Assembly: GCA_012719955.1 (NCBI GenBank)
Contig: JAAXZI010000061.1
Span: 1 to 32,930, forward strand
Length of the DNA: 32,930 nt
Reading direction: 5' to 3'
Source: Phycisphaerae bacterium
Lineage (GTDB): Bacteria; Planctomycetota; Phycisphaerae; UBA1845; PWPN01
The translations under genes and the position numbers were made by a program. The notes under the pieces are model-generated. The model was not told the origin of the DNA, ran no database searches, and was given only the letters and a program-made list of their open reading frames with translations. This document shows positions 24,521 to 31,975 of this stretch, piece after piece. The stretch's first letter is position 1; every line of letters starts with the position of its first letter.

Positions 24521-25204
24521 TTAGCTGCCCGTCATCCAGCGCACCGGCGTGTACATCACGTCACCGGCGGCATAGAGCGGTGTGGCCAGGCCGTGGCCGG
24601 TGGAGGAGCGATGGAGCCGCTCCCGCTCACGGTCCAGGCTGATGGTGGTCCCGCGCGCAACGACGTTGCCCTCCACCCGGATCCCGCGGCGGCTGGTGAT
24701 CATCTGGGGCAGGCAATCGGTGAACTCGCCATAGAATTCAAGCTGGCGGCCGCCCTTGTCGCATTGGCCGTTCTCGAGGGCCACCACCCGCTCATAGATG
24801 ATCTGGTCTTCGCACTTGATCTGCACGATCAAATCGTACTCTTCGGTGGGGCAATCGACCTCAACTTTGTAGCGAACGCACAGATCGGTGGTGCACTTGG
24901 GGTTGCTGGCATGGAGTCGCTCGATGTCCGCCTTGGTCTTGCAGCATTTGACCGCGCACGCGTCGCACTTGTCTTTGGGGCTCAGGAGCCCGCAGAGATT
25001 GCAGATATTGCGCGTGCGCCTCGGTTTGCACGGGGCCTCGGCCGCACATGGCGCGCAGGGGGTGCCGCTGATCATGACTTCTTCGGATGACATCTCCGTT
25101 CGCACTTCACTGCCGGGACTACAACAGGCGCTGTCGGCCGCATAGGCAGTTCCGGACAGCAATGCGACGGCCACCAGGCACACAAGCCTCTTCCACACGT
25201 TCAT
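24521..25204 (-). CDS. Cys-rich exported protein of unknown function
   Basis: A 227-residue protein from ATG 25204, seven bases after GGAG. Residues 1-22 form a signal peptide ending in AYA. The mature part holds 17 Cys by eye, mostly in a dense N-terminal block: SACCSPG, TPCAPCAAEAPC, NICNLCG, DKCDACAVKCCK; further Cys are spread through YKVEVDC, VQIKCED and GQCDKGG. The block could bind metal or form disulfides. The rest is beta-rich (YDLIVQIKCEDQIIYERVVA). No known family is recognised. It is preceded by a 21-base hairpin in its promoter region and followed by the repeat cluster. Confidence 0.7.
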   Translation of the reverse strand: MNVWKRLVCLVAVALLSGTAYAADSACCSPGSEVRTEMSSEEVMISGTPCAPCAAEAPCKPRRTRNICNLCGLLSPKDKCDACAVKCCKTKADIERLHASNPKCTTDLCVRYKVEVDCPTEEYDLIVQIKCEDQIIYERVVALENGQCDKGGRQLEFYGEFTDCLPQMITSRRGIRVEGNVVARGTTISLDRERERLHRSSTGHGLATPLYAAGDVMYTPVRWMTGS

Positions 25205-25258
25205 GGTCTTTCTCCATTTTGAGACGAGGAAACCCGAATCTGCACTTCCCACGTGCAT

Positions 25259-25279
25259 GCCATAGAACTCTTCTATGGC
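25259..25279 (-). promoter_or_regulatory. Perfect inverted repeat upstream of the Cys-rich gene
   Basis: GCCATAGAA-CTC-TTCTATGGC is an exact 9-base inverted repeat with a 3-base loop, 55 bases before the Cys-rich gene's ATG. A TTGACT (complement of 25290-25295) lies 10 bases further upstream, so the repeat covers the expected -10 region and may be an operator or a leader hairpin. A second inverted repeat (CGCCATCGC at 25379-25387 and GCGATGGCG at 25403-25411) lies further upstream. Confidence 0.45.
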
Positions 25280-25436
25280 CGGGTCTTGAAGTCAATCGAC
25301 ATAAGCTGAGTTCCAAAAGCTCATCCGCTAAAAGTTCGCTCACGCATTGCCGCCGACCTTGCTTCGGATGTCCCTCTGCGCCATCGCTCTCAACAACCGT
25401 GCGCGATGGCGAGACAACAAAAGCGTGATTTGTGTG

Positions 25437-25506
25437 CCACGGCTCTTGAGCCGTGTGTGGGGCACCGGCGTTTCGCCGCTGTAGGGGGGCGGGTATCTTG
25501 CCCGCC
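25437..25506. repeat. Palindromic repeats of two families side by side
   Basis: GCCACGGCTCTTGAGCCGTG (from 25437) is the second copy of the element at 10238. It is followed by GGGCACCGGCGT (related to the AGACGCCGGTGCCACAC repeats) and by GGCGGGTATCTTGCCCGCC (25488-25506), a copy of the palindrome at 5082-5175. Confidence 0.75.
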
Positions 25507-25543
25507 GTCCTGAATCAATCCCAGCAGAGCGAGCGTTGTGTTC

Positions 25544-25647
25544 GGAAAACGGCTGGTACGGAGTCGAGGTGCTGCGGCGGAAACGGCCGGTACAGAGCCT
25601 GGCCGCTACGGCAAAAATGGTCGCTACGGAGCTTGGCCGCCACAGGG
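25544..25647. repeat. Three head-to-tail copies of the 33-base dispersed repeat
   Basis: Copies lie at 25544-25577 (diverged), 25579-25611 (31 of 33 identical to 5204-5236) and 25617-25645 (partial, TCGCTACGGAGCTTGGCCGC). They end about 130 bases before tgt. The 568-base gap 25205-25773 contains the hairpins, repeats and no supported gene. Confidence 0.75.
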
Positions 25648-25773
25648 GCGCGTTCCAAGATGTCTCGCAAGATTGCCCGCGGTCATATTGATCCGTGCGT
25701 GATTCGTACGCCGCTGCTCTTGAGCCGGGGTGGTGGGCTCGGCATGGCGGGCCCGGGCCGATACGATAGAAGA

Positions 25774-27054
25774 ATGTTCAAATTCGAGATATCAAAGTCC
25801 GAGCCGGGCGGGCGGGCCCGATGTGGGGTTCTGACCACGCCGCACGGTGCAATCCGCACGCCGGCGTTCATGCCCGTGGGCACCCGCGCGACGGTCAAGG
25901 GCGTCTGGCCGGCGCAGGTGCGAGAAAGCGGCGCCGATATTCTGCTGGCCAACACGTATCATCTTGGTTTACGCCCGGGGCCGGAATTGATTGCTGAGCT
26001 GGGCGGGCTGCATCGCTTCATGGGCTGGGATGGCCCCATTCTGACGGACAGTGGTGGCTTCCAGGTCTTCTCGCTCTCGGCCCTGAACCAGATCACCGAT
26101 GAGGGGGTGACTTTTCGCTCGCACATTGACGGGCAATTGCTCCGTCTGGACCCCGAACAGGCTACCCGGATTCAGTACCTGCTGGGGGCGGACATCATCA
26201 TGGCCTTTGACCAGTGCCCCCCGGGGGATGCCGATCGCGACGTGGTGGCCCGGGCGGTGGAGCGAACGGTTCGATGGGCAGGGGAATGCAAACAGGCCCT
26301 GGAACGGCTGTCGGCATCCCCGCCGGCCCTCAATGGATGTGACGCCGCGATGAAAGAGCGTTTGGCTGATCTGGCCACCGTTCGCGGCATGCCGGATGAG
26401 GCACAGAGCGGTTGCTCACCCCATCCGGCCCCGGCTCAGGATAAGCCGGAGCGGAAAATGCAGGCCATGTTCGGCATCGTGCAGGGGGGCATTTTTCCTG
26501 ATCTGCGGCGTGCCTGCGCTCAGCAGTTGATGGAAATCGGTTTCCCCGGCTATGCCATTGGCGGCTTGTCGGTGGGAGAAACCCATGAGCAGATGGTCGC
26601 AGTCCTGGACGACCTGGTCTGGAGGTTGCCGGCCGACCGCCCCCGATACCTGATGGGTGTGGGCATGCCGCGGGACATCCTGGCCGCAGTGCGGGCCGGG
26701 GTGGACCTGTTTGACTGTGTTCTTCCGACCCGCAACGGTCGGCGAGCCTATGCTTTCACGGCACGGGGGCCATTGCGGCTTCGGAACGAGAAGTATCGGC
26801 GGCAGGATCAGCCCCTGGAAACGGAGTGCTCCTGTCCGGCCTGCCGGCAATTCAGTCGGGCGTATATCCGTCACCTGTTCATGGTGGGGGAGATGCTTGG
26901 GCCGATGCTCGTGAGTGTGCATAACTTATGGTTTTTCCAGCGGTTCATGTCTCGGTTGCGAGACTTGATTCCAACCGGGGATTGGGGCAGGATGCTGGAG
27001 GAGTTTCCAGTGGCGGGGCCTGCGGGTCCCACCCAGTTGACGCAAGAGGATTAA
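25774..27054 (+). CDS. tgt: tRNA-guanine transglycosylase
   Basis: A 426-residue enzyme that exchanges guanine 34 of GUN-anticodon tRNAs for preQ1 in queuosine synthesis. ATG 25774 is chosen because MFKFEISKSEPGGRAR is the usual N-terminus; the ribosome site is weak (GATAGAAGA). Active-site D92 lies in LTDSGGFQVFS, nucleophile D314 in LFDCVLPTRNGR, and the zinc site is C352-x-C354-x2-C357 with H383 (SVHN), spaced as in Zymomonas TGT. Compared with the usual 370-385 residues there is an insertion of about 45 residues (positions about 180-228, containing LNGCDAAMKERLADLATV) just before MFGIVQGG. yajC follows 11 bases later, a common arrangement. The leader region is made of repeats, so expression may start close to the gene. 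Confidence 0.95.
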   Translation: MFKFEISKSEPGGRARCGVLTTPHGAIRTPAFMPVGTRATVKGVWPAQVRESGADILLANTYHLGLRPGPELIAELGGLHRFMGWDGPILTDSGGFQVFSLSALNQITDEGVTFRSHIDGQLLRLDPEQATRIQYLLGADIIMAFDQCPPGDADRDVVARAVERTVRWAGECKQALERLSASPPALNGCDAAMKERLADLATVRGMPDEAQSGCSPHPAPAQDKPERKMQAMFGIVQGGIFPDLRRACAQQLMEIGFPGYAIGGLSVGETHEQMVAVLDDLVWRLPADRPRYLMGVGMPRDILAAVRAGVDLFDCVLPTRNGRRAYAFTARGPLRLRNEKYRRQDQPLETECSCPACRQFSRAYIRHLFMVGEMLGPMLVSVHNLWFFQRFMSRLRDLIPTGDWGRMLEEFPVAGPAGPTQLTQED

Positions 27055-27065
27055 GAACCACCATC

Positions 27066-27392
27066 ATGCAAATCTTAAACATGCTTTCTCAAAATGGCGG
27101 CGGGAGTGGCCAGGGCATTCTGCTGGCGGCCATGCTGGCAGTGTTTGTCTATATCATCATTAGTGCTTCCTATGGCCGGAAGGAGAAGAAGCAGTATGCC
27201 CAGATGCTGGCCAATCTGAAGAAGAATGATCGGGTTGTGACCATCGGCGGCATCATCGGGTCCGTCGTATCCACCACCGCCGAGGAGGTGGTCGTGAAGG
27301 TGGATGAATCCGCCAATGTGAAGGTGACCTTCCTCAAGAGCGCGATCCGCAAAGTGCTTACCGAGGAGCCGAAGGCCGCCGATCTGGGGTGA
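27066..27392 (+). CDS. yajC: YajC, Sec translocon accessory membrane protein
   Basis: A 108-residue protein with one N-terminal membrane segment (GILLAAMLAVFVYIIISAS) and a cytosolic domain with the family motif RKEKKQYAQMLANLKKNDRV, then VTIGGIIGSV and VKVTFLKSAIRKVL. YajC associates with SecDF-YidC and the Sec translocon. It begins 11 bases after the tgt stop, so the two are probably co-transcribed; secD, often next in line, is absent. The ATG at 27066 lacks a close ribosome site (AGAGG is 16 bases away), consistent with translational coupling. Confidence 0.93.
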   Translation: MQILNMLSQNGGGSGQGILLAAMLAVFVYIIISASYGRKEKKQYAQMLANLKKNDRVVTIGGIIGSVVSTTAEEVVVKVDESANVKVTFLKSAIRKVLTEEPKAADLG

Positions 27393-27685
27393 GCCAAGTT
27401 TTTTCCCGCAGATTTTTGCCGCTTTCCGCCGTCTCCCAAGGCGCTGTCTGCATAGTGCTTTATCCCTCTTCCCATTTGGCTGCGGGCCTGGTGCCATTTC
27501 CAGTCCCGCAGTGCCCTATTTGCCTGATCGAGGCGGCTGGTTGTTGCCGTCGGCGCGAGCCGCCCATGTTCGGAAGGGGATAGGGTAAGTTCCTGCGCGG
27601 TTTTTTGAGCCACGTCGTTGTCGCCTGATTCGCTGAGAGGCGGTCAACCCGGCAGTTGGTTTCAGATCGATTGCGCATTGTGTCG

Positions 27686-27714
27686 TTGACAGGAATCTTG
27701 GCGGCCGCCAAGAT
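27686..27714 (+). promoter_or_regulatory. TTGACA followed by a perfect 20-base palindrome
   Basis: TTGACA (27686-27691) is followed three bases on by ATCTTGGCGGCCGCCAAGAT (27695-27714), an exact palindrome that fills the spacer and the -10 position (CAAGAT at 17 bases). It lies 130 bases before the FG-GAP gene and looks like a promoter with an overlapping operator. The remaining 450-base gap (27393-27843) contains no gene I can support. Confidence 0.45.
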
Positions 27715-27843
27715 ACACGCAAGTGGCTGGCCCTGAGTGCGCGAATCTCGAATGAACCGGGGCGCCGCCAATTCCCCAGTCTCGCGACCGGGAGCGGATA
27801 GAGCGACTTTCGCTGTTTCTAAAAAGCTGTGGAGACAGACATT

Positions 27844-30800
27844 ATGAAACTGAATTCCCGATCCCGCCAAGGTCTGGCCTTGGTCGCCGGATTGGCCCTG
27901 GCCCTGCCTCTGCTGGTTGGTCAGGCATGTGTGCCGGATCCGTCGACGGGGGACGGCTCGGGAGCGCCGCGCGTGGACGTGCTTTCCCCATCGCTGGATC
28001 AGACCTTCGCGGTAGGCGAGGCGGTCACCGTCGTGTACGAGGCCACCGGCGAGGGAATTACTTCTGTCATGGCCTTCTATGATCGCGACGGGCAGGCCGG
28101 AACGGGCGACGAAGTTATTTTCATGGACAACCTGCCCCGCGGCCAGAACAAGTACACCCAGCTTCTCACTAACAAGATGGCCTCGGGCACCTATTGGATC
28201 GGTGTCACCGCCACGAATAGCGCTGGCACGACAACAGCTTACGGCGCCGGGCGGGTGACCCTGACAGCGGCCCCGCAGATTACCTCCAGGTCGCTGGGCG
28301 GGGCGCAGCGCGTGGCTTCGGGGACCAAGATTCCGATTGAATTCGATGTTGGCGGCGGCAGCTTCAGTTGGCGCATCTTCTACGACACCAATGGCGTATT
28401 TGATAACGACGAGGTCACGATCGCCCAGGGGACGAACGTCGACAATCCGATTCTGACGAACACGTTTGACACCGCGAACTTGAAGGGTGGAACCTTCTAC
28501 GTCGGGGTGGAGATCATCACGCCCGGCGGCGCGGTCGGCAGGGCCTATGCCCCCGGCACGGTCACCGTTCTCTCCGGCGCTTTCATCCAGGTGCTGCAGC
28601 CGAAGGTCGGCAAGGCCGTCTCGCGGGGTAGGCCTGTCCAGATCAGCGTGGTGGCGAACGATCCGGGTAACACGGCATCGAGCATCCGCCTGTTCTATGA
28701 TCCGGATAACACTTTCGGCAACGGCAACGAGAACACCATCACCACGCTCCCGATCACTGGCACCGATGCCTCCTGGAATACCGCCGACGTCACCGACGGT
28801 TCCTACTGGATCGGAGCGGAACTGGTGAACGGGCTGAACCCGCCTCTGTATTCATACAGCGCCGGTCCTGTCCAGGTCGGCACCGGCAGCGGCAGTTCGC
28901 CTGGGAGTGTGCCCCCCGGTGGCGTCATCGGCGACAGCCTGCTGACACTGACCACTCCGCAGGTCGATACGACCGTGTTTCAGAACCGCATCTACCGGAT
29001 CAACTGGACCACCAATCTCAGGCCGGGCGAGGGCGTCGTCACCGTCTTCCGCGAGCCGGACATGGACAAGGATGGCAAAGGCGACGGGCCGGCCACCCGC
29101 CAGATCATCGGTTTCGAGGGAATCGAAGCCACCCAGCAGTATGTTGATTTCGACACCTCCGGCGTGGTCGGAAGGTTCCTGATCGGCGCGACGCTCAAGC
29201 CGAATACCGGGCCCCCCGTCACCCGATACGCCAAGGGGACCCTGACCGTCCAACCGTTGATCTTCTGGGTGGGCGACTTATTGACCAAGAAAGACGCGGA
29301 AGGCAAGGTTGTGCCCCAGACGGGCCCCTTCCAGGGTGCGGTGTTCCAGGGCTTCAACTTCCAGGACAACCTGGGCACGGCCATGCTGACCGTGGACGAC
29401 TACGACGATGATGGCTTCCCCGAGATCCTGTTGGCCGCCCAGTATGGCAAGCCCTACCCCACCGCCACCACGGACGGGCGGGGTGCCGGCGAGGCGTACT
29501 TGATCTATGGCCAGCCCATCCGGTTTTCCGGCACCATCGACGTGAATGGAGTGGGCAACTCGGTGCCCGGCCTGGTCTTTGCCGGGATCATGCCTAACCC
29601 CCTGGATGGTAATCTGCCGGTTGCCGAGGCCATGGCCGGCAACTCGGTTCCCTACACGGTGGACGGCCAGCCGGCCCCGCCGGACGCTTCGGAAGGTTTG
29701 CGTTCCGTCATCACTATCCCCGACCAGGACGGCGACGGGAAAAAGGAACTGGTCTTCAGTTTCCCCTGGTGCAACTCCTACAGCCTGGGGTTCCAGACGG
29801 CACAGTATCAACAGGATGGGGTGCCCGGTTTGGGCCGGTTGGAGAACAACGGCCACTTCCTGCGCGGTGGCCTCGTCATCGTCTCCAGTCAGAACCCGCT
29901 GATCAGGTCGCGCACCGCCATCAGCCGGCGTCTGGACCGTGTGCTGCAACTCCATCAGGTCGGGCAGGTCTTTACCTCGATGGTGATCCCCAGCAACTGG
30001 CCTGGGCGGCAGGATAACTGCGACGACTGGAATGTGGAGAATAACGACGACACGTGGATCTTCCCCTGCGAAGGCTTCTGGCAGGACACCACGGGGGGGG
30101 GCGGGCGTCGGATCAGCCCACCACGTCTGGCCGATCCACTGACATTGGGCGGCACGGAATTCAGATGGATTATTCATCCGGCGCCGGCTTACAACTGCAC
30201 CTGGAACAGGGTGAATCTTGCCCAGATTGATCCACCTTACGGGCCTACCGACGCACTGGTTGCCGGGCATTATCTCGGCTCCTTGGATGACTTCGCGAAT
30301 CGGGCATGCGTGGTACCCAATACCGCCGAGCCGGCCAAGACGCCCAATGACTCCTTCCTACTGGCGGGAACCGGTTTCTACAGTACCGGATCCAATTGCT
30401 CCGACCGCCAGATGGGTGCGCCGCTCCAGCCTTACGGCTGCCGGCTCCTGGGCCAGGAGACGACCCAGCCGCAGTTGGGGATGACCGCGAACCGGTTCGG
30501 GCACAGCATTTCGGTCTCTAATGATTTTCTGCTCGTGAGTGCACCGCGGCGATCGGCGCTCAAGACATATGTGCCCAACATGCCGGAATCCAGGCGAGAG
30601 GCAAGCGGGGAGATCTACATGATCCGGCTCAAACGGCCCGGTGCTCCCGCCAATGCATTTCCGTACGCGCTTCCCAGCGCGCCTCCGCCGGAGGATCCGG
30701 ATGATACCGAGGCTCCGGTCGGGAATGCCCCGTACCACAATCTGCCTTATCCGCATAACTGGATCGTGGCTGACGTCGGCTTCAGCGTCTTCGGCCCGGA

Positions 30801-31902
30801 TTGCGCGGCCTATACCTGGTCCCAGAATGCGCCGGACGACAACATCGGCAGGCCGTTGCATGTGGTCGGTGCTTCCCCGAATGACCAGATCGGCGAAGTC
30901 ACGGGGGCTTACGATATCAACAATGACGGCGTGGGCGATTTCCTGGTCGGCGGGCCGGGTACCAACGGCGGCCGTGGTGCGGTCTACGTGATCTACCGCC
31001 GCCAGCAGGAAATCGAGTATCACTATCTGCTCGAGCGCCTCCAGCTTGACCCCGCAAACGTCAACCGCCTCAACGGCCTGATGATCATCGGTGAGCCCGG
31101 CGAAAGACTGGGCACGGCCCTGGCCGCGGGCGGACCGCTCAACGACGACTTCAACAACGACGGCTTCCCGGATGCCCTGATCGGCAGCCCCTACGCCAGT
31201 CCGGCTACCGGGTACCAGGCCGGACAGGTCTTCGTCCTCTTTGGCGGCAGGAACCTGCTTAACCCGGCCGACGGCGTCACCATCGCCCAGCTTCGCGACT
31301 CGGGTAACGGCATGCTTATTACCGGCGCTCATGCCGGAGACATGGCCGGTATGACCGTGGCCAACGCCGGCGACGTGAACGGCGACGGTATTCCCGACAT
31401 TCTCATTGCCGCCCCCGAGGCCAGCCCGCGCTTCGACAGCAATGGTGACGGGATTGCCGACACCATCGGCCTGGATCGGGACGGCGACCGGATCGTTGAT
31501 GATCTGGATGGCGATGGGCTCCCCGACGATATGACGCACGCCGGTTTGGTGTACGTCGTATTCGGTGGCAAACACCTGAAGGGTACCATCAGCCTGGACA
31601 AGATTGGTACCGGCAAGCTGCCGGTGGGGACGGAACCCGGTTGGGGTCTGCCGGGCCTGGTGTTCGTCGGCCGCAAGGGCGGCGACCGGCTGGGAGGCGG
31701 CTTCACGCAGCCCACCAACCCCAACGTGCCGGATAGCGGCCTGCTCGCACGGGGCGTGAATACGGCCGGGGACCTGGACCGCGACGGCCGGGCTGACCTG
31801 TTTATCAGCGCGGTGCTGGCCGATCCCAAGGATGACTATCCAGGCGCGGTTGCCAAGGAAAACGCCGGCGAGGTGTACTTGATCTACGGCTTGACGCCGT
31901 GA
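27844..31902 (+). CDS. Large exported protein with Ig-like repeats and FG-GAP beta-propeller repeats
   Basis: A 1352-residue protein from ATG 27844, nine bases after GGAG. The leader ends in VGQAC (Cys 29), a non-standard lipobox seen often in planctomycetes, so it may be a lipoprotein. Four repeats of about 95 residues follow (near residues 38-140, 145-245, 248-345 and 370-485), each with a YD-x-DG or FYDP segment and an ending like GTYWIGVTATN or GSYWIGAEL, of beta-sandwich type. From residue 514 on, FG-GAP/integrin-alpha-type blades with Ca-binding loops appear: DDYDDDGFPEILLAA, PDQDGDGKKELVF, YDINNDGVGDFLVGGPG, DDFNNDGFPDALIGSP, GDVNGDGIPDILIAAPE and GDLDRDGRADLFIS. One blade carries an extra DSNGDGIADTIGLDRDGD loop. 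A Cys/Trp-rich block (about residues 715-880) interrupts the propeller. Likely a calcium-bound surface or adhesion protein. Confidence 0.85.
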   Translation: MKLNSRSRQGLALVAGLALALPLLVGQACVPDPSTGDGSGAPRVDVLSPSLDQTFAVGEAVTVVYEATGEGITSVMAFYDRDGQAGTGDEVIFMDNLPRGQNKYTQLLTNKMASGTYWIGVTATNSAGTTTAYGAGRVTLTAAPQITSRSLGGAQRVASGTKIPIEFDVGGGSFSWRIFYDTNGVFDNDEVTIAQGTNVDNPILTNTFDTANLKGGTFYVGVEIITPGGAVGRAYAPGTVTVLSGAFIQVLQPKVGKAVSRGRPVQISVVANDPGNTASSIRLFYDPDNTFGNGNENTITTLPITGTDASWNTADVTDGSYWIGAELVNGLNPPLYSYSAGPVQVGTGSGSSPGSVPPGGVIGDSLLTLTTPQVDTTVFQNRIYRINWTTNLRPGEGVVTVFREPDMDKDGKGDGPATRQIIGFEGIEATQQYVDFDTSGVVGRFLIGATLKPNTGPPVTRYAKGTLTVQPLIFWVGDLLTKKDAEGKVVPQTGPFQGAVFQGFNFQDNLGTAMLTVDDYDDDGFPEILLAAQYGKPYPTATTDGRGAGEAYLIYGQPIRFSGTIDVNGVGNSVPGLVFAGIMPNPLDGNLPVAEAMAGNSVPYTVDGQPAPPDASEGLRSVITIPDQDGDGKKELVFSFPWCNSYSLGFQTAQYQQDGVPGLGRLENNGHFLRGGLVIVSSQNPLIRSRTAISRRLDRVLQLHQVGQVFTSMVIPSNWPGRQDNCDDWNVENNDDTWIFPCEGFWQDTTGGGGRRISPPRLADPLTLGGTEFRWIIHPAPAYNCTWNRVNLAQIDPPYGPTDALVAGHYLGSLDDFANRACVVPNTAEPAKTPNDSFLLAGTGFYSTGSNCSDRQMGAPLQPYGCRLLGQETTQPQLGMTANRFGHSISVSNDFLLVSAPRRSALKTYVPNMPESRREASGEIYMIRLKRPGAPANAFPYALPSAPPPEDPDDTEAPVGNAPYHNLPYPHNWIVADVGFSVFGPDCAAYTWSQNAPDDNIGRPLHVVGASPNDQIGEVTGAYDINNDGVGDFLVGGPGTNGGRGAVYVIYRRQQEIEYHYLLERLQLDPANVNRLNGLMIIGEPGERLGTALAAGGPLNDDFNNDGFPDALIGSPYASPATGYQAGQVFVLFGGRNLLNPADGVTIAQLRDSGNGMLITGAHAGDMAGMTVANAGDVNGDGIPDILIAAPEASPRFDSNGDGIADTIGLDRDGDRIVDDLDGDGLPDDMTHAGLVYVVFGGKHLKGTISLDKIGTGKLPVGTEPGWGLPGLVFVGRKGGDRLGGGFTQPTNPNVPDSGLLARGVNTAGDLDRDGRADLFISAVLADPKDDYPGAVAKENAGEVYLIYGLTP

Positions 31903-31975
31903 TGACGAGAGGGTACTGGCGAACTGCATGAAGTGCGTACCGCTGAAACGGCGAACGACGCTTGAGGATTTATAG

